Shown: piece by piece, positions 47,601 to 60,242 of the stretch
Position numbering within the stretch: the first letter of the stretch is position 1
Layout: each line of letters opens with the position of its first letter
NCBI GenBank assembly: GCA_028622995.1
Contig: JAJQJQ010000055.1
Location: 1,178,001-1,242,000, forward strand
Source of the DNA: Panagrolaimus kolymaensis
Lineage: Eukaryota > Nematoda > Chromadorea > Rhabditida > Panagrolaimidae
Reading direction: 5' to 3'
Length of the DNA: 64,000 nt
Translations under genes and position numbers: made by a program
Notes under the pieces: model-generated
Database searches by the model: none
The model's input: only the letters and a program-made list of their open reading frames with translations
What the model was told of the DNA's origin: nothing

Positions 47601-50600
47601 ATAAGCATGCATGGAAATGTCCTTTGCAATAATAATATTATTTTGATTATAAAAAGTTGCGAAAAGTTGCGCTAAAAAATAAATTACTTTAATTTAAATT
47701 AAAAAAGTTATTACAATTTTACAAAAATTCAGATAATCTCCAATATCTTCCAAAAAATAAATAGGAAAGAAGAAGACTGAACAAAGAAAAATTCCATTTG
47801 ATACATAAATTTTTTTAATAATTTTTTTTTCATAACTAAATCAAGTGCAATTAAATTTAACTACTTCATTTTCTTTTTTGCAGAAAGACGAAGGCCCTAC
47901 AAACAACGGCAATCATCATATTGACGACGACCACAGCGACGACAATTTGCTTCAAAAAGACTTACTTATAAAAATAGGAAATCTTCCAAAAATAATTCAG
48001 AAGCAAAGAAAGCCTAACGGAAGTTGCTGTTTAACCACCTTGAAAAAAAAGAAGAAAGAACAAAAGAAAGACTTCAGAGAGACTTCAAACGACTTTTTTT
48101 TGCTTTTGTCACTGTCGCCACCGAAAAATTTTTGGAAGCCCAAAAAATCTATGAGTTTTAGAATGAAATGGAAAAAACAAAAAAAAGAAGAATAAAATAA
48201 AAAATTTTGTCCACTTAACTATTTTTTTGGCTGGTATTTATAAAAATTTTCCAGCTGAGATAATTTTTCGTTATATATTTAAAATTCATTCCTTTATTTT
48301 TGGACAAAATAAAAAAAAAGACGTGTTCAGCCGGAAGAGACAAGCATAAGTTTTTTTTGTTGTCCTAAAAATAAATAAAAGAAAGAAGAATAAAGTTTTG
48401 AAAAAAGAAGAAAGAAAAATAGCTCAACTAACTAAAATTCTGCTGAAATAATTATGGAGAAAAAAAGACGCAGATTTTGTCAATCTTTTTTGTTTTTGTT
48501 TTTATTCTTTTTACTTCTCTTCTTTTTTTCGAAGCAGCTTAAGCTTCGACTAATTTGTGTGTTTGTGTTAATGGGAATTAAGTTACAATCAAATAAAGTT
48601 TTTCTACTCTTTTCTTTTTTTTTTTGCAATTTGGAAATTGACACGATTCTGGAGGCAAAAACGCACTTTGAATGAAAAATAAGCAGCTCAAATTCTGTTA
48701 GTAAAATTTATTAATTTGTGGAGGATGTGTTTGTGATTGAAAATGAGCATCAGCCAGCTGACCTATATATTGGATGAAAGTTGATATAAAAAGCACAAGT
48801 ATTGCTCATGGTTAACGAACTTGCTCTCATATTTTTCTTGGAATAAAAGAGAAAATGTGTGAAAAAATTATTAACTTTGTTGTATAACCTTTTTCTATCA
48901 AAAGCTTTTGAACAATAAAAAAGTATTTTAAAATAGCTGTTTAGTATATAATTTTCCCATGATTTTTGAGTTCTCTGCTTTTCCTTCAGTAACTGCTGGT
49001 ATTTAAAATAAAATCATACAAACTTCCTCTTTCACCCATTTTTTTCTCAAATTGCTGAAGCATAAAAAAATGTTTAAATCCAACTTTATTTATTTATAAA
49101 TTAATAATGTATGTATTTGATTATTTCAAAAGTTGTTACGGACTCAGTAATCATTGTCTCGCTGATTACATCTTTTGTAGAGCATTTTTTATGCTATTCG
49201 ACCATTTTTTATGGGAAACTTTAAAACAAAAAGAGTCAACTGATTTGAAATTTCAACATTCTAAAAAAATGATTTTCACTTTGTTTTTATAAAAAAGCGG
49301 ATGTTTGTTTTTAAAAAGTGTAATTTGATTCCCACACTTTCAAAGAAAATGTTAGGTTAAAAATAAACTTGCTTTATTTTTTTATAAAATTTGTTAAAAC
49401 AAAATTTTTTACTCAATATTTAAATGAAATGTGTAAACTTGGAAACTTCTCTAGATTGCTGAAACATTTTTCTATTAAATTGACCAAATTATTTGATTAT
49501 TAATTAAATTAATCTTTTAATTTTTTGCCAAAAAGCCCGGCATTTATTGATATTTTATGTTGAGTTTAAGCAAGGCTGATGTTGAAAAAAACGCTCTAAA
49601 TTTCATCATTTTAAACTTAATTTTCGCAAAGAGAAAACATTTTTATTTTATTCTTTGTTTTGAAATCCGTGCAAAAATTATGGAATACATAATTATTATT
49701 TTTACTGTTTCCAAATTCTCATCACTTTTATCTTTAATTAATGGATGTTAATATTTGTTTTCTTTTTTTTTTTTGCCATTAAACATTGATCCTTAAAAAA
49801 TTATTATGCATTTCATAAATTTTTTGCTTGTTTATTAATAATTATTTCTTTCCATTTTTTCTTTTCGTCCTTACTTTTTTTCATTGAATTAACGAAACGA
49901 CGATGCGATGTCAAATAAATGCTCTAAATGAAAGAGAGAGAAGATTCATTTGTTTTTTATATCATGAGCGCAAAAAAATAAATATTGCTGAAGCATAACC
50001 AACAACCAACTTTTATATTTTTTCAACATCAATATTAGTGGTAGTAATGTGAGTAAGTTAGTAGAAGGATTAAAATATAGCCCTCTCAGTGCATACTTTT
50101 TATTTTTGATGCCCTTTTTTATTATTTTCATAAAAATAAATGCTACCCATAGAAAAAAATTATAATCCTCATTTTCCAAAGCCAAGGTAAAAATAAAATA
50201 AAAAATAATAGAAAAACTAAACTTTGAAATGAAAAAAAAGAGTAAATCATTTTCATTTTTTTCTGTTGTTTGGTAATTTTGATGTTTAATGTTTTTTTAG
50301 GTCAGAAAAAACTTTTTTTTCTTCAAAAAGCACCCTTAATTTTTAGACCCTTTTTTGTCATTCATTTTTTATTAAAATTTTCAAACATCTTTTTCGTAGT
50401 TTTAATCTCAAAAATCATTAATTAATATATCTATCTTTGAATACCTTTTTTAGACTATTTATTTTTTTATTATAGAAAGAAAAAAGGGATTAGCGCTAAT
50501 GATTATTATCAAAAAATATATTTTATGTATTGTGTCCAAAATCACAAACACAAAAACCGCAGGATATTGCTTTTTTTTCGAACAAAAAAAACACAAATCT

Positions 50601-53337
50601 TTTGTTTCATCTTTTTTTTTTCACCCTCTCATCTCTCTTTTTTTATTTTACTCGTCAATTTACCTTTCTCTCTTTCTTTTGTTTTATCCTCGTCGATATA
50701 TCTATCTATCTATCAGTTGTCATCAAGTGTTTTATTATTTCTTAATTTCATTTGACACTCACTAAACCCGCAACATGCCAAGCGCAAATCGTCGTCATAA
50801 GTTAGCTTTCACTTGTTTTTTTGTTTTTATATTAGTTTGTTAAGATTTTTGTTATGCTTTTGCAAAGTTTTAAAAATTTAATGAGATGTCTTTAAAAAAA
50901 CTTAGTTATCAGAGTTACTAGAAATCTGAGTGTCTATCATAGCTTTAATTATAAGTCTATGAGGTTTATAATTTTTTAGTTTTATGTGAATTTCTAATTA
51001 TCTAAACTTAGAATTTTTGAAAGCCGTATATTGAGAAATTTTAGTTTTGCTATTTAAGTCAGAATGAATTTTATACGTCTTTTTGAGACAAGCTTGGTAA
51101 CTAAATTATTTTTGAAACTCTTTTTATTTATTTATTTCTTTTTTTGAACTCAATAACCTCTTGAAAATTGTTCTTCTTAGCACTTCAATTTATTTATATT
51201 TACTTTTCATATCTTCATTTGTCTATTAAAACTATTTTTTCCCTACATATTAAACCCCAGAACCAACTAACAACAAACCAACGAAAAAGTAAGTCTCAAA
51301 TTTTTTTTTCTGTCATTTATTTCTAAAATGTGAGCGGCGCGCAATAGCAGCAGCATTTTATAAATTCATGGATAAAAAAAGAAAAAAAGTAAACGAAAAA
51401 AAAAGAAAAAAAATTATTTTTTTGGTTGTTTTTGGCATATAAAAACTTCGACTTGGACTTGAAATTTATCTTCCTCGTTTGCTTTTTATTTATATTTTTC
51501 TTGTGTTTTGTTTTGGAATAACAATTTTTTTATAAAATAAAAGTAATTTTTGGATGTAAGGTTTCTATTTGCCTTATTTGTTTTAATATTTTTTTTATTC
51601 TTAAGGTGGCAGGGGAGAAGAAGTTAAATGTCAAGTAGCCATAAGTCACATACATCTCTCATCTCTATTCTTTCTTTTTATTATTAAGTGTTTATAATCA
51701 CGCGTATATGCGTGTGTTGTGTTTATTCACTATATTTGTCATACATTTATACCATAATCATAAGTCTTAGATGAGCATATTTAAGCATCGGAGAAAACGA
51801 AAGAACGTCAAAGAATCTTTTTTTAACATTCAAAAATTATTTTTTCTTTTTGTGCAAAAATTTTTTAGAAGAAGAATTTAAAATAGCAACAACCAGCAAA
51901 CTTTAAGATTTAAATTTATTTTTTCTGAGCGAAGGATGGCGTAAATATGAATTTGTATGACATTTTTAACCTTTTTATAATCCTATTCTTTATTAACTAA
52001 AAAAGTGAGAAAAGAAAATTAATATTTAAATAAATAAATAATTCTTCATTTTTAACTCCGCCACCGTTTTTAGAAATTAAAAAATTAGATAATATTTTTT
52101 TTTATGAAAAGAAAAAGAGAGAAGCAGGAACACTTTTTTTCATCGCGGCAACATCGATGCCAATTTTTCTTTTATTTTTCATTCTTCCTCAACTTTTATT
52201 TTCTTTCAGCTAATACTTCTATTTTTTCATTCAATTGTATTAAATGGTGCTTAGCCGCGGCAATGGTCGTGGTTGGTCACAAAAAAAGAAAGAATGGAAG
52301 TTGTTCCATATTATTCCATGATGCAAAGGCGAAGAAGAAAAGAAATTGTGGTTCTTAACCCATGAAAAAATATGGTTGACTATTGTTATAATATAATATG
52401 CCACTTGCTTGCTTAGTTCCCCAGAAGCAGACCAGACAAAATTGGAACACGGAAAAAGAAATTTAAAGCATGAAACATTAAAAAAATTTTCCAAAAATAA
52501 AAAACAAAAGCCATTTTTTCGGGTTTCTCGTAATTTTTTTCCAAAAACGAAGATAATGATTTTGTTACTCTATTATTTTTTTAAATGTTTTTCTTTCTTT
52601 TTTAAGTTTACATTTTTTTCATTTTTTCTTCTTTTCTTTTTTTTTTTCTAAATGACCCCTGGAAGAAGCATGTCGCTTCTTCATTCATTTTTTTTAAACT
52701 TGTGCCACGCCTTTTTTAAATGGATGCTCCGAGTCGTCGTCGCCGCGGTATCCCTCATTCCCAAAAAAACTTTATTTTTTATTTTTTGCATGTTCTGTCG
52801 TTCAATGAAAAGGCTTTTTTGAACTTCTTTTCATTTTTGAATATTTTTTGGAATGATTTTTAAACTTAGTTTATAGTTTACTGAAAAATAATATTTATGC
52901 TTAAGCTTTATAACCTTTTAAAAAATGGTAGCTTTGAATGGTTGTATTTGTAGTATTTTTGCTAATTTCAAAAAACCAAAGTCCATTCAACAATTTTTTC
53001 CCCATTCACAACCATTGTTTTGACCCAAAAAATTCTAATAATTGTTATTGTTTTTTAAGCTTTATAGTATTTTGTTTCGAGGAAAACTTTTTTTTGCCGT
53101 CCATTTGCGTGCGTTTATTTCACATAGACACTGTAATACATATATTTTTATTCTAACCTTTTTTAGGTAGTGATTTAGCAAAATCCCACAAACATCATTT
53201 TTGGCGTCATTTTTTATTCTCCAGCATTTTTTTCTTTTTTTCCAGAGCGCTTTAGCGCCATTTTTTGCCGCTTTTTTATTCTGCAAAAAGTAGCAAAAGT
53301 AAAAAAACGAACAACAACCAAAATAAGTAAATAAATA
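44690..53337. other. 8.6 kb gene-poor region
   Basis: AT-rich with long poly-A/T tracts. A plus-strand stretch at 47882-48195 follows a good TTTTTTGCAG acceptor and begins KDEGPTNNGNHHIDDDHSDD, but turns into Lys-rich noise and has no upstream exon. A short TATC repeat lies at 50696-50714. No tRNA, transposon border or supported gene was found; distant regulatory DNA or untranslated exons of the flanking divergent genes may lie here. Confidence 0.45.
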
Positions 53338-56300
53338 ATGGATTCTGAAATAGAATTAAATTCAACAACAACGAGTCTATTGTTAGAATTTTTAGCGGCT
53401 TTATCATTATTCAACTATTCATCGACGACAACCACAACAGCCACTACATCTTCAGCTTTATCGAATATGGCTATTCAGCAACAAGAGCCACTGCCAACAA
53501 TAAAACCAACAACGATGATAACAAAAATTTCATGTGAACCTCCTCCACCATTACCATCCGAAGCTGATCCATTTATGCTTGACCATATAATATATTCGAT
53601 ACTTATTCCAATTGTATGTGGCTTAGGTGTATTTGCAGCTTTTATATGTGTGGTAGTATTTACTCGAAGACAAATGAGATCATCTCTAAATATATTTCTT
53701 GCCGGGTTATCTTTTTTTGATCTTGTATTATTATTAATGTCTTTATTAATTTATCCTCCAATGAGTATATGCTTAAAAATGGTAGGTGGATTTTAAATCT
53801 TTTAAAAATAGAAAAAAATTAATATACTAGTATTAATAATTTTTATTTTGGGGTTTTTTAATTTGAGCAATTTTTAATGATTTATTTGAAAAAAATTATT
53901 AAAAAAAGCTCAGACACTCAAAGAAAAGAAAGATGAATGAAATTTTTTTTATTACCACATTTTTATTTTTTTAAAGAAACTTTTAAAAATATGGATAAAT
54001 ATTTGCAAATAAATGGAGATAAGTAGATTTCCTTATTTAGAATTTCATTGAGCTTAAGTTTTTTATAGTTTAAATTTAGATAGCTTCTTCTAATTGCTAC
54101 TTGGCACATTGACAAGTAGCAAAGTTTTTATATTTTGCAAAAAAGTAATTTCCAAAAACAAAGAAAGAAAAAAGCAAGAAAAGTATTTATAATTATTGCT
54201 TTATTTTTCTTCAAAAGATTACTCGACAAAAAATCGTTAACCTGTAATTTTTTTACATGGTTGGTATTCTCAGAGCAATCCTAAAATTTCTTTCCAAAAA
54301 ATAACCTAGGGATTTGTTAATATCTTAAAAGATGACTTCCCATTATTGTTATTTTTAGAAAAAAAACCTAAAACTTCACTTTTTTATAAATTAACTTAAG
54401 TCATTTAACCTTTTATCCAACTTCCGTCCGAAAACCTACTTTTACGTATTGCACTTTTGTCGAAAAAAATAAACGTATTTAGACTCAAATAATAACAAAA
54501 TAAAAATTATTCATCGTTTTATCGTGTGTTGGTTGCTGCCTCAAGGGATTCCAAGTTCCGTTTTTTTTTTTGCTTGTCTTCTTTTCCTTTTCAAAAACGT
54601 TTTTGTTTGGAGTTTATAGCTTCTTATCTCTTTTCTATTCGATTCTCTTAACCATTTGTAAATAGCTTCACAAAAAAACAAAGAAGTTACGATGGTGGGT
54701 GTCTTATTTGTTGTTTCAAACATCCAAAAAATAGTGAGGGCAAAATGTCAAAGAAAAAGTTTTTGTCTCAAGGGGAAATTAAACAACAGATATTTAAAAA
54801 AAATGAAAATAGAAAGTTTAAAAACCAAAAATAAGCAAAACCATATTTTTGCTTTTATTTTTGAAACAAATAAACCATAAAAGGGCAAAAATAAATATTT
54901 TATATTTTTATCCATGCTTTTTTATTTACTGACATTTTTTTGAAGAGGAGAAATTAAAAACAAAAGAAAAAATTTGTCTCTCTTTTGTTTATTAATGCAA
55001 AGTTTGAATTATCCTTATTTTTTTTAATTTAGTAACTCTTCAAACTTCATTTTTTGTTTTTTTGTTTTGCATATGTAATAAGGAAGTATATTTTTGTTTT
55101 AATTCTTTCTATTATTCCTCAAAAACAATTGGAGGGACAACTTAAAAAGTAAAATAAGAGGGTTTAAAATAATTTAGAGACTTAAAGGAAAAAAATTTTA
55201 TATTCGAAATTGCACATTCAATTCAAAATCCTTTCAACTTCATCATCATTGTCTCCGTCTCGTCATTTTGATTTGTCTGCAAAGAAGTTTTATATTTTTT
55301 TAATTGCTATTTCGAAAAACCGTTTTATTTTTCTTGTTCGTTGTTGCAGCTTGCAAAAAAGAAAATAATGATTTTCCAGAAGTCTAAGGTGTTCATTTAA
55401 AAAATATTTCATTTTATTATTACTTCTGACACAAGCAAAAATGACATACATAAAAGTTTTTCTTTTTTTATAAACCTTTTTTTATTATAAAAAATGTGCT
55501 TTTTGCTCAATTTATTCCTACCGACAACCCCAATTAGTAATTCTTCCGAGTCTATCTAAAAAATAATTTATTCTTCGTTTTTTCCAAGCAATTTCCAAGT
55601 CCCAAACTAAAAAAAAGAAAAAAAAGCATGTACAAGAAAAAAAAATTACTTTTCGTTGTGTTGGATTATGCAATTGGTCGTTCGTGTTGGTGGTAAAATG
55701 TCGAACTCTAAAAAGAAGATTGATGCTTTGCAAAGAAAAATAAAATAAAAGAAAAACGAAACTGCATAGTTAAAAAGAGTTTTATTATAAATTTATAAAC
55801 AAGATATTCCTTATTAGCACATGATTAAATATTTTTGCAAAATCATGGAAGAAAAAAATTCAAGTTTTCACTTCGAGAATTGGGCAGTCTGTCAAAAATA
55901 ATCTCCAGACTAAGAAGTCCACAAAAAAAAATAAGTCTTTGACATAATCATGCTTATGTTTTTCAATACTGGAGAGACTGTCATTTAGTTCATTTATCAT
56001 TCGAAACCAAAAGATACTTTCTTCTTGTTTTTTTCTATCTTTTAAACTTTAAACATGCATATTGGTGGCAAAAATGGAAACCGAATGATAAATTTCTCTC
56101 CTTTCATGTTTGGCATATTTTATTTTATATTTTCGACCTTTGACTTCTTTTTTTCGAACGCACACATATATATTTTTATTTTTGGAACATGACTTTTTCT
56201 TCTTCTTTGCCTCTTCGTGATGCAAATGATAACTTCAGAAATACATACTTCTTAAAATTTTAAATTGCGTTTTTAACCACAGTTTTTATTTTTGGGAACA

Positions 56301-59300
56301 GATTACGTGCTGTAATCAATAATCAGCCACTTTTTTTCTTGCTTGCAAAAATAAATTTGCGTTCGTCGTAAAAGTTATTTGGTAGCTAAAATAGAAATAA
56401 TTTTGTTAAAAATTCATATGCAAATTCATTTTTTCTCTTGTTCTCTTCTTGCCTTTTTTTGCAAGTTCAAAGTTCGAGGAAGAGCCGAAACAGCTAAAAC
56501 GGAATAATGAATAATAAAACGTTTTACGCGTGGCTTCAAAGAATTCAAGAAAAGTTTAAAACAATTTTTTTGCCGTTCTTCTAAAAATTACTATTGTTTT
56601 CAACAAAATTTTTTTGTGGGGGTTAAAAAAAATAGAAATATTTAGTTCGTTAGTAAAAAAAAGAGAGACCTTTAAAAAAAGCTAATTTTGCAAATGATTA
56701 GGAGATATCGACATGGGAAAACTCGTCTCATTTTGACGACGTAACTACAAAAGCACAAAAAAGAAGAAAAAAAGTTTTTATTTTTTACTATTTTTTTGTT
56801 TTTATTTAAAAACAACAAACTTTATTTTTGAACTTTAATTAGAGAGAAAGAGAAATAAGCAATTAGTCATGATGATCTGGATTTCTAATAATATTTAATA
56901 ACATCGAAATGTCAGAGCTCTTTGATAATAAAAAAATGTGTTCTTGGGTTTTTTGGATAATTATTTTCTGCTTTTAATTATACTCCTTTTAGCAAAGTGT
57001 AGCATTACTCATATATTCTTTTTTTTCGCGCCACAGAAAACAAAATAAAAGTTAATTTGGTCCCTTTTTGTCTATTTTACTAAAAAAATATTATCGTCTA
57101 CTAAAATTTGAACTTCTAGCTTTGTCTGATTCTATGTACTTTGATTTTGAGATTTTTGAACTATTGAAACTGTTTTTTCTTTGCTCTTAAAGGATGAGCC
57201 CCAGACATAGAAAAGTTAAACCGCTGTTATCTCAAAAAAAGTACAAAATGTTAAAAAGCAAACATCAATTCATAAAATAAAAAGTGATGGTTATTTTTGG
57301 TGGTTGATTATACCTTCCTCCATCAACATACATATGACATAATACAACCTGTACATTAAGCTCTTATTTTAACCAAGTAAACAGTAAACAAAATTTTAAT
57401 AGTGGCTAAAAAATGACTACGTAATTTAAAAAGGTTTTTATTCAAAAAATGATCATTGAAAAATACTTTCTTTCGGTCACAAGTTTGAGCATTTTTAGTA
57501 CAAAGTTTTTATTACGCAAAAAATGGAAAATTAGAGTTATCGGAAATTATTAAATTTAAAACTTTTACTTCCTAAAATTCCACATGTTCTTATTGCGATG
57601 TTTGAGCAGGTAGCAAAAACCTATCAAAGAAATTTAATTGCAAAAAAATTAACACGTAAAAAATGAGTAAGCAAAAAATAAAATTATCAAAAATTTAAAA
57701 TCAAATTAATGCTTTAAAACGTTTTTAAATAATCAATGAACTTTGTCCTCTCCAGGCCTCTTCCACGGGCCGACTTTTGACGGCCCGGCCCGGCCCGGCC
57801 CGTCTTGACTTCGGCCCGGCCCGGCCTGCGGCCCTTTTGGTTTAGGCCCGGCCCAGGGCCGGGCCGGGCCGGGCCGGCCCGTCAATATCGTCCAAAAAAA
57901 TTTTTCGCTGTTTTTTCCAAAAAAATTTTTTCGTTGTTTTCTGACATTATTTTTTTATTGTTATAATTAATTAAAATTTTATTTTTTACAAAATAAGTGA
58001 TAAACAAGCACAAAAATACAAAAATAAATTTTAACAAAAAAAACTAAATGCTTCAACTGTCACAAAATAATGATTTGAAAATGACATGATAATTTATTTG
58101 AAAGTTTCTGAAAATTTACCAAGGGATCTTCCAATCATTATTTTTGTAACAGTCGAAGCGTCCATGCCAAGACGCTTATCTGTAAGGTAAGAATAATTAT
58201 CGAAGATCGTTGAAACTTTATCCTCCTTTTTTATTGTTTTTTTAAATTTTCGTTGTTTTTTTAATACTCCAAGAATAAAATACACGGTAAAAAATAATAC
58301 CGAAAAAATTTACATTAAATAAAGAATTAAAAAATTTTCATGAAAATACAAAAAAAATATTTTTTGGAAAATGACGGGCCGGGCCTACAAAAGTCGGACC
58401 GTGGAAGAGGCCTGATAGACAACCAATAATAATTTTTCGAAAAAAGAAATAAATTTTTTCCAATTTTTGCAATTTTTCTTTAATTTAAAAAAAATTTAAA
58501 TGCTTAGGCCTGCGGGCCGGCCGATCTTCAGCCCGGCCCGACCTCGGCCCGTCTGAACTTAGGCCCGGCCCGGCTGGACGGGCCGAAGGAAGAGGCCTGG
58601 TCCTCTCACAACTTTTGAAACTATTAAAGCCGTTTTTTAGCAATCAGGAATGATATGTCAATTTTTTTGGAAGACCGCACTCGTGACATATCCAATTTCA
58701 TTGGCAGCTCAAACAGCCTCAGTATGGACTTGCGTTGCGATTACCGTGGATCGCTTCTTGGCTGTTCAATATCCTCTAAAAATGCGAGTATGGTGTTCGC
58801 CTGCAAAAGCGTTTGTAGTATTATCAATAATTGCAACGATATCATTTTTATATAAAATGCCTTCAATATTTGAATTACAACTTGATGAATGTGGAAGATT
58901 AGTTCCAACGGATTTAAGGGAAAATAAATTATATATTATTATTTATAATACTTATGGATATTTATTACTTCTTATAGTTATACCCTGGACTTTAATGATA
59001 ATATTAAATGTTGTTGTTATTAGAGCTGTGCATAATGCATATCGAATTCGAAGGTCTATGACTAAAAATAAAGGGCGAGTGGATGATAGAGAAAGGAGGT
59101 GGGTGTAAATTATAATAATTAGATAAGAGATTAGTAATTATTATTTAGTCTGGCGGAAGCAAATGAATCATAATTAATTTATAAATTATATAATTTTTAT
59201 TTTTAGGTGTACTGTAATGGCATTAGTAATGTTATCAACTTTTATCCTTTTTAATCTTTTGGCTGGAATAAATAATATTATCGAAGCTTTTACGACTGAT

Positions 59301-59835
59301 TTTCCTGCAAATTATCGATTTAGAATTCCCATAGGCAATTTATTAATTTGCTTTAATAGGTAAGTGACTATCCTATTATTTCCTAATTTTAAAAGTGTAT
59401 TTAAATCTTTATTTTTTTAAGCGCATCAAATATTCTTATTTATTCTATTTTTGGACGCAAATTTCGGCGGGTTTGCTTCCAAATCCTTTGCCCTTGTTTA
59501 AATGATCGAGGTTATCAATGGCTTCAACCAACTATGGCATTACCAAGTGAAGCGGGGGAAAGCTTAAGAAAGGTATGTTTTATTCACCAATGTTTTCTGG
59601 CTTTTGCAAACGCTTTAAAAAAAATTGCTTTTGCTTATGGCTTGCTTGATTTTAGTTAACTGTTTTGATGCCTGATTTACAGTCAAATTGCCCTTCTCGA
59701 GTTAGCAGCCTTCGAATGGTTCACGTTGAAAATGGTCCACCCGCTTTATATTCTCCTTCACATCATCATCCAAATAATCATAATCATAAACACACAATTA
59801 CAAATCCAGTTGAAAGAACTAAATCTCAAGAATGA
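53338..59835 (+). CDS. FMRFamide-receptor-like neuropeptide GPCR (452 aa)
   Basis: Exons 53338-53781, 58641-59098, 59207-59359, 59422-59572 and 59683-59835 join in phase to 452 residues. An extracellular Ser/Thr-rich N-terminus of ~80 residues precedes seven helices (TM1 ~83-108, TM2 ~118-140). The conserved TM3 Cys is C154 and pairs with Cys in DECG of loop 2. The DRY motif is DRF (185-187) in TVDRFLAVQYPL. TM6 begins RCTVMALVML. TM7 has N351-SAS-N355-ILI-Y359, the form seen in FMRFamide-type receptors in place of NPxxY. The cytosolic tail is His/Asn-rich. It should couple a neuropeptide to G proteins in neurons; the ligand is unknown. Intron 1 is 4.86 kb and contains a hAT-type element ending 41 nt before exon 2. 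Confidence 0.87.
53782..57744. other. Intron 1 of the GPCR gene
   Basis: AT-rich intron sequence upstream of the hAT-type element. No exon or RNA gene was recognised. Confidence 0.45.
57753..58599. mobile_element. hAT-type element with GGCCCG repeats (847 bp)
   Basis: Termini CAGGCCTCTTCC and GGAAGAGGCCTG form a 12-bp perfect inverted repeat. The flanks carry the identical 8 bp GTCCTCTC at 57745-57752 and 58600-58607. Both ends contain dense GGCCCGG/CCGGGCC units over 60-140 bp; the middle is AT-rich. A third copy of the terminus, GGAAGAGGCCTG, occurs at 58403-58414 after a segment mirroring the left end, so the right side looks duplicated or rearranged. A minus-strand frame at 58094-58285 may be a relic of a transposase end. 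The size and lack of a complete transposase make it non-autonomous. Confidence 0.9.
58094..58285 (-). pseudogene. Possible hAT transposase C-terminal relic
   Basis: A 63-codon frame within the element ends with YLTDKRLGMDASTVTKIMI then GRSL. That layout (hydrophobic, KR.L.....V..L....S) resembles the dimerisation region near the end of hAT transposases. It is short, lacks the rest of the enzyme and is assigned only by pattern and by its position in a hAT-type element. Confidence 0.4.
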
Positions 59836-60242
59836 ATAAAACTTAAATTAACTTAATTTTTATTTTTAAATTTTTCAAACATAATCAAATTTTTGTTCTT
59901 TGTTAAATTATAATTTTTCTACACAAAAAGTATGACATATGTATTTATTTTTATTTGTTTTTTTTAAACATATCTCTGATTTTGCTTTTTCTAAATATGT
60001 GTAACAAAAATTTTTTAAATTTGAAACATTCCTAAATGAATCTCAAATAAAATAAAAAAGAAAATAAATAAATTAAATTCTAATCACTTTGTGTCTGGAT
60101 TAATGGTTAAAAATAAAGCAAACAAATAAATTTAAAAAAGAAAGGCACCAACTGTTTTTTTGCTAAATTTTTTTATTTTTGGACGAATTTTTTTATCTTT
60201 TAGTTTTTGCTTCTTTGATCTTTTTTTCCCTCATCTGTCATC
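59836..60242. other. Spacer between tandem genes
   Basis: AT-rich. AATAAA-like signals follow the GPCR stop, and a TTTTAG site ends at 60203, 39 nt before the next ATG, as expected for a spliced-leader acceptor. Confidence 0.45.

Noticed and set aside
47845..48195. 116-codon plus-strand frame with a good acceptor-like site inside
   Set aside because: No upstream exon or start, and it degrades into poly-Lys; kept only as a remark.
57753..58414. Inner 662-bp interval as the complete hAT-type element
   Set aside because: Its right flank (ATAGACAA) does not match the left GTCCTCTC; the outer end at 58599 gives the exact duplication.
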